Shown here piece after piece: positions 61,615 to 64,000 of a stretch of DNA of 64,000 bases. Each line of letters starts with the position of its first letter. Positions within the stretch are counted from its first letter, which is position 1. The notes beneath the pieces are model-generated. The model was given only the letters and a program-made list of their open reading frames with translations. It did not search any database and was not told the origin of the DNA. Source of the DNA: Poriferisodalis sp963663635. GTDB lineage: Bacteria > Actinomycetota > Acidimicrobiia > Acidimicrobiales > Poriferisodalaceae. The DNA lies in contig CAXXMY010000005.1 of the NCBI GenBank assembly GCA_963663635.2, positions 62,001 to 126,000 of the forward strand, given 5' to 3'. A program made the position numbers and the translations under genes.

Positions 61615-62010
61615 ATGAGCACAACCACGACGGAAGAAATCCTCGACGCCATCGGCGACATGACGGTGATCGAACTGGTCGAACTGAAAAAGGCGTTCGA
61701 GGAGCGCTTCGACGTCACCGCTGCGGTGGCTGCGCCGATGATGGTGGCCGCCGGCGCTGCGGGCGGCGACGGCGATGGTGCGGCTGCTGAAGAAGCACCC
61801 GACGAGTTCAACGTGATGCTCACCGCCATTGGCGACAAGAAGGTGCAGGTCATCAAAGAGGTGCGCTCGCTGACGAGTCTGGGTCTCAAAGAGGCCAAGG
61901 ATCTCGTCGAAGCGGCGCCGAAGGCTGTGCTCGAGGGCGTGCCGAAGGCAGACGCCGACAAGGCGCGCGCAGCGCTCGAAGCCGTCGGCGCAACCGTCGA
62001 ACTCACCTGA
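61615..62010 (+). CDS. rplL: 50S ribosomal protein L7/L12
   Basis: A 131-residue L7/L12. The N-terminal dimerisation domain (EEILDAIGDMTVIELVELKKAFEERFDV) is followed by an Ala/Gly hinge and the C-terminal factor-binding domain EFNVMLTAIGDKKVQVIKEVRSLTSLGLKEAKDLVEAAPKAVLEGV. Sequence AAGGAG lies 8 bp before the ATG. It follows rplJ by 68 bp. Confidence 0.96.
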   Translation: MSTTTTEEILDAIGDMTVIELVELKKAFEERFDVTAAVAAPMMVAAGAAGGDGDGAAAEEAPDEFNVMLTAIGDKKVQVIKEVRSLTSLGLKEAKDLVEAAPKAVLEGVPKADADKARAALEAVGATVELT

Positions 62011-62349
62011 CATCCCTTCCGAAATTCCGTTCTGCAGCCCTGTTCGGCCCGCTCCGTCGGGCTCCCGCGGTGGCGCGGCCTGCGAGCAGCTGCGCGCGGC
62101 CGGCCGGTGCAACGTCGCGGCGCCGATCCTTGTGACTCAGCCCGGTTGTGGTATCAGCGGGCGCGGGATAGTCTCGACCAAGCCGTGGCACAGGTGGCTC
62201 TTCTCTTCGCGCACCCCACCAGTCCCCAGCATCGAGGCCCAACGTTGGGGTCACTGGTTGCTGCGGACGCCTTCGACTGCGCGCGCCCTCGCTGCCTCCG
62301 GCTGCCGCTTGCGACCTGTCCTTCACAACTGAACACCTAGGAGCATCCG

Positions 62350-64000
62350 TTGTCGTCTCGTGTCGGCCGCGAACGGTATTCGTTCGGCAACCTCGACGAA
62401 GTCCTGGAACTCCCAGACCTCGTGTCCATCCAGAAGGGTTCCTTCAAAAGATTCCTCGACGTCGGTCTCGCTGAGACGTTCTCCGACATCAGTCCCATCA
62501 GCGATTTTGCGGGGCAGCTGCAGCTCGTCTTCTCGTTCGACCCGGACGATGAAGATCTGCGTCCGCCGCCCAAGTTCTCCGTTGAGGAGTGCAAAGAGCG
62601 GGACATGACCTACTCGGCGCCGATTTTCGTGCGTGCCGAGTTCAAGAACGCGCTGACCGGCGAGGTCAAGGCCCAGACGGTGTTCATGGGCGACTTTCCG
62701 ATGATGACGCCGAAGGGCACCTTCATCATCAACGGCACCGAGCGCGTTGTCGTCAGCCAACTCGTCCGCTCGCCCGGCGTCATCTTCCAGCCGGGAGAGC
62801 GCTACCGGCTGCGCAACATGTCCAAGCACCAGCTGGTGACCGCGACGATCCACCCCTACCGCGGCGAGTGGATCGAGTTCGATGTCGAGCACAAGCCGGG
62901 CAAGGATCCGACCGCGGGCAGCCGCGTCGCCCGCAAGCGCCGGCTTGACATCTTCTACCTGCTGTCAGCGCTGGGCTATGGCGAGGATCGTCATCCGGGC
63001 CTCATCGAGCGATTCGTCGAGCACTTCGACTTTCTCGAGCCGCAATGGGAGGACCACAAGAAGAAGTTCGGCAACCCGACCCAGGAACAGTCGGTCATCG
63101 AGCTCTACAAGCGGGTCCGCCCTGGCGAGATGGCCACAGCGGACGCTTCCAACAACTACTTCCAGAACGCTTTCTTCGACGAGCGGCGCTACTCGCTGTC
63201 GAAAGTCGGCCGCTACAAGCTGAACCGCAAGCTCGGCGAAGAGCTGAACAAGATTGCCGGACTGCTGGGCCTCGAGTTCATCGATGCTGACGATCCGAGC
63301 GCCGCCGATCATCCCGAGCTCGTGCGGCCCAATCCAGAGTCCACCTTCCTCACTCGCAGTGAGGTGCTGGCAACCGCGAGCTACCTGCTGCATCTGGCAA
63401 ACGCCGAGCCCGGCTACCGCCTCGACGACCAGGACCACTTCGCGAACCGACGCATCCGCTCGGTCGGAGAGCTCATCCAGAACCAGGTCCGCATCGGGCT
63501 GAGCCGCATGGAGCGGGTCGTGCGCGAGCGCATGACCACACAGGACGTCGAAGCGATCACACCGCAGACCCTGATCAACATCCGCCCGGTCGTGGCGGCC
63601 TCGAAGGAATTCTTCGGCACCAGCCAGCTCTCCCAGTTCATGGATCAGGTCAACCCGCTCTCGGGCCTGACCCATCGGCGCCGCCTGTCCGCACTCGGCC
63701 CTGGCGGTTTGTCGCGCGAGCGAGCCGGGTTCGAGGTCCGCGATGTGCACTTCAGCCACTACGGCCGCATGTGCCCCATCGAAACGCCGGAGGGTCCGAA
63801 CATCGGGCTCATCGGCGCGCTGGCGACGTTCGCCCGCGTCAACGAGTTCGGCTTCATCGAATCGCCGTACCGGGTCGTCCGCGATGGTGTCGCCACCCGC
63901 GAGGTGCGCTACCTGACCGCCGACGAGGAAGAGGAATACGTCGTCGCGCAGGCCAATGCGCCCCTCAATCCAGACGGCACCTTCCGCAATCCCCGCGTGC
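62350..64000 (+). CDS. rpoB: DNA-directed RNA polymerase beta subunit, 5' part
   Basis: The gene starts at TTG 62350 after CTAGGAG and runs off the window (550 codons seen; a full beta subunit is about 1150-1200). SRVGRERYSFGNLDEVLELPDLVSIQKGSFKRFL is the N-terminus; DFPMMTPKGTFIINGTERVVVSQLVRSPGV is the beta1 lobe. The rifampicin region reads FFGTSQLSQFMDQVNPLSGL then THRRRLSALGPGGL, with the usual Gln, Asp, His and Ser residues, so no classic resistance change is visible. A 339-bp gap separates it from rplL, so it may have an additional promoter or processing site. Confidence 0.96.
   Translation, partial: MSSRVGRERYSFGNLDEVLELPDLVSIQKGSFKRFLDVGLAETFSDISPISDFAGQLQLVFSFDPDDEDLRPPPKFSVEECKERDMTYSAPIFVRAEFKNALTGEVKAQTVFMGDFPMMTPKGTFIINGTERVVVSQLVRSPGVIFQPGERYRLRNMSKHQLVTATIHPYRGEWIEFDVEHKPGKDPTAGSRVARKRRLDIFYLLSALGYGEDRHPGLIERFVEHFDFLEPQWEDHKKKFGNPTQEQSVIELYKRVRPGEMATADASNNYFQNAFFDERRYSLSKVGRYKLNRKLGEELNKIAGLLGLEFIDADDPSAADHPELVRPNPESTFLTRSEVLATASYLLHLANAEPGYRLDDQDHFANRRIRSVGELIQNQVRIGLSRMERVVRERMTTQDVEAITPQTLINIRPVVAASKEFFGTSQLSQFMDQVNPLSGLTHRRRLSALGPGGLSRERAGFEVRDVHFSHYGRMCPIETPEGPNIGLIGALATFARVNEFGFIESPYRVVRDGVATREVRYLTADEEEEYVVAQANAPLNPDGTFRNPRV

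Noticed and set aside
62011..62349. Possible small gene between rplL and rpoB
   Set aside because: Short frames on both strands lack start context and similarity. The gap is best seen as the rpoB leader.

Overview
The window is about 64 kb of GC-rich DNA from an actinobacterium. The tRNA-Thr, tRNA-Met, tRNA-Trp, secE, nusG, rplK, rplA, rplJ, rplL, rpoB run at the right end is chromosomal core. The accessory content (cell-wall-binding repeat 2, RCC1 repeats, F420-type LLM oxidoreductase, DUF222/HNH repeats, large fibronectin/cadherin subtilases) would suit an Acidimicrobiia-like lineage such as the Ilumatobacter group. That placement is inference: no 16S rRNA gene is present.

Layout. (1) 1-4.15 kb: metabolic genes: a cysteine-dioxygenase-like cupin, a three-domain rhodanese, an LLM-class F420-dependent oxidoreductase on the minus strand, and menB. 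(2) 4.2-14.2 kb: cell-surface genes: a broken CWB2-RCC1-HExxH gene, then an ATGA-coupled pair made of a membrane-anchored protein and a very large S8 subtilase whose 3' end is cut by an IS30-type element. (3) 14.2-31 kb: a graveyard of mobile elements and defence debris. Surviving genes are a nucleotidyltransferase/XRE pair behind a palindromic promoter, a DUF1508 gene, a Panacea antitoxin/toxin pair followed by a DrmA-like stub, a DUF222-HNH element split by an IS3-type insertion, an AbiEi/AbiEii pair and a DnaQ-BRCT exonuclease. (4) 31-51 kb: a defence-like island with a VapBC-like remnant, an HsdR-tail/AlbA_2 protein, RloA-RloB, a TIGR04255-HTH operon, a DUF4268 protein, a CHAT-like gene with an in-frame stop, a Panacea-MazF pair, a 1734-residue DEDD-exonuclease/RecQ/UvrD helicase, an XRE-ImmA-chagasin module and a homologue of phage DNA-base hypermodification enzymes. 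(5) 51-55 kb: nested IS110, IS3 and IS30 elements. (6) 55-57.6 kb: the remains of a Tad/Flp pilus operon and a GNAT acetyltransferase. (7) 57.8-64 kb: tRNAs and the secE-to-rpoB translation/transcription cluster, with rpoB running off the end.

Recurring themes are very many insertion sequences (IS1182-, IS30-, IS3-, IS110- and ISAzo13-type, some in several copies) and many genes split by single-base frameshifts, two of them in G homopolymers. Toxin-antitoxin or abortive-infection pairs with 1-8 bp overlaps are also frequent. The frameshifts may be real pseudogenization in a decaying, transposon-rich genome or partly assembly error. The sequence alone cannot decide.
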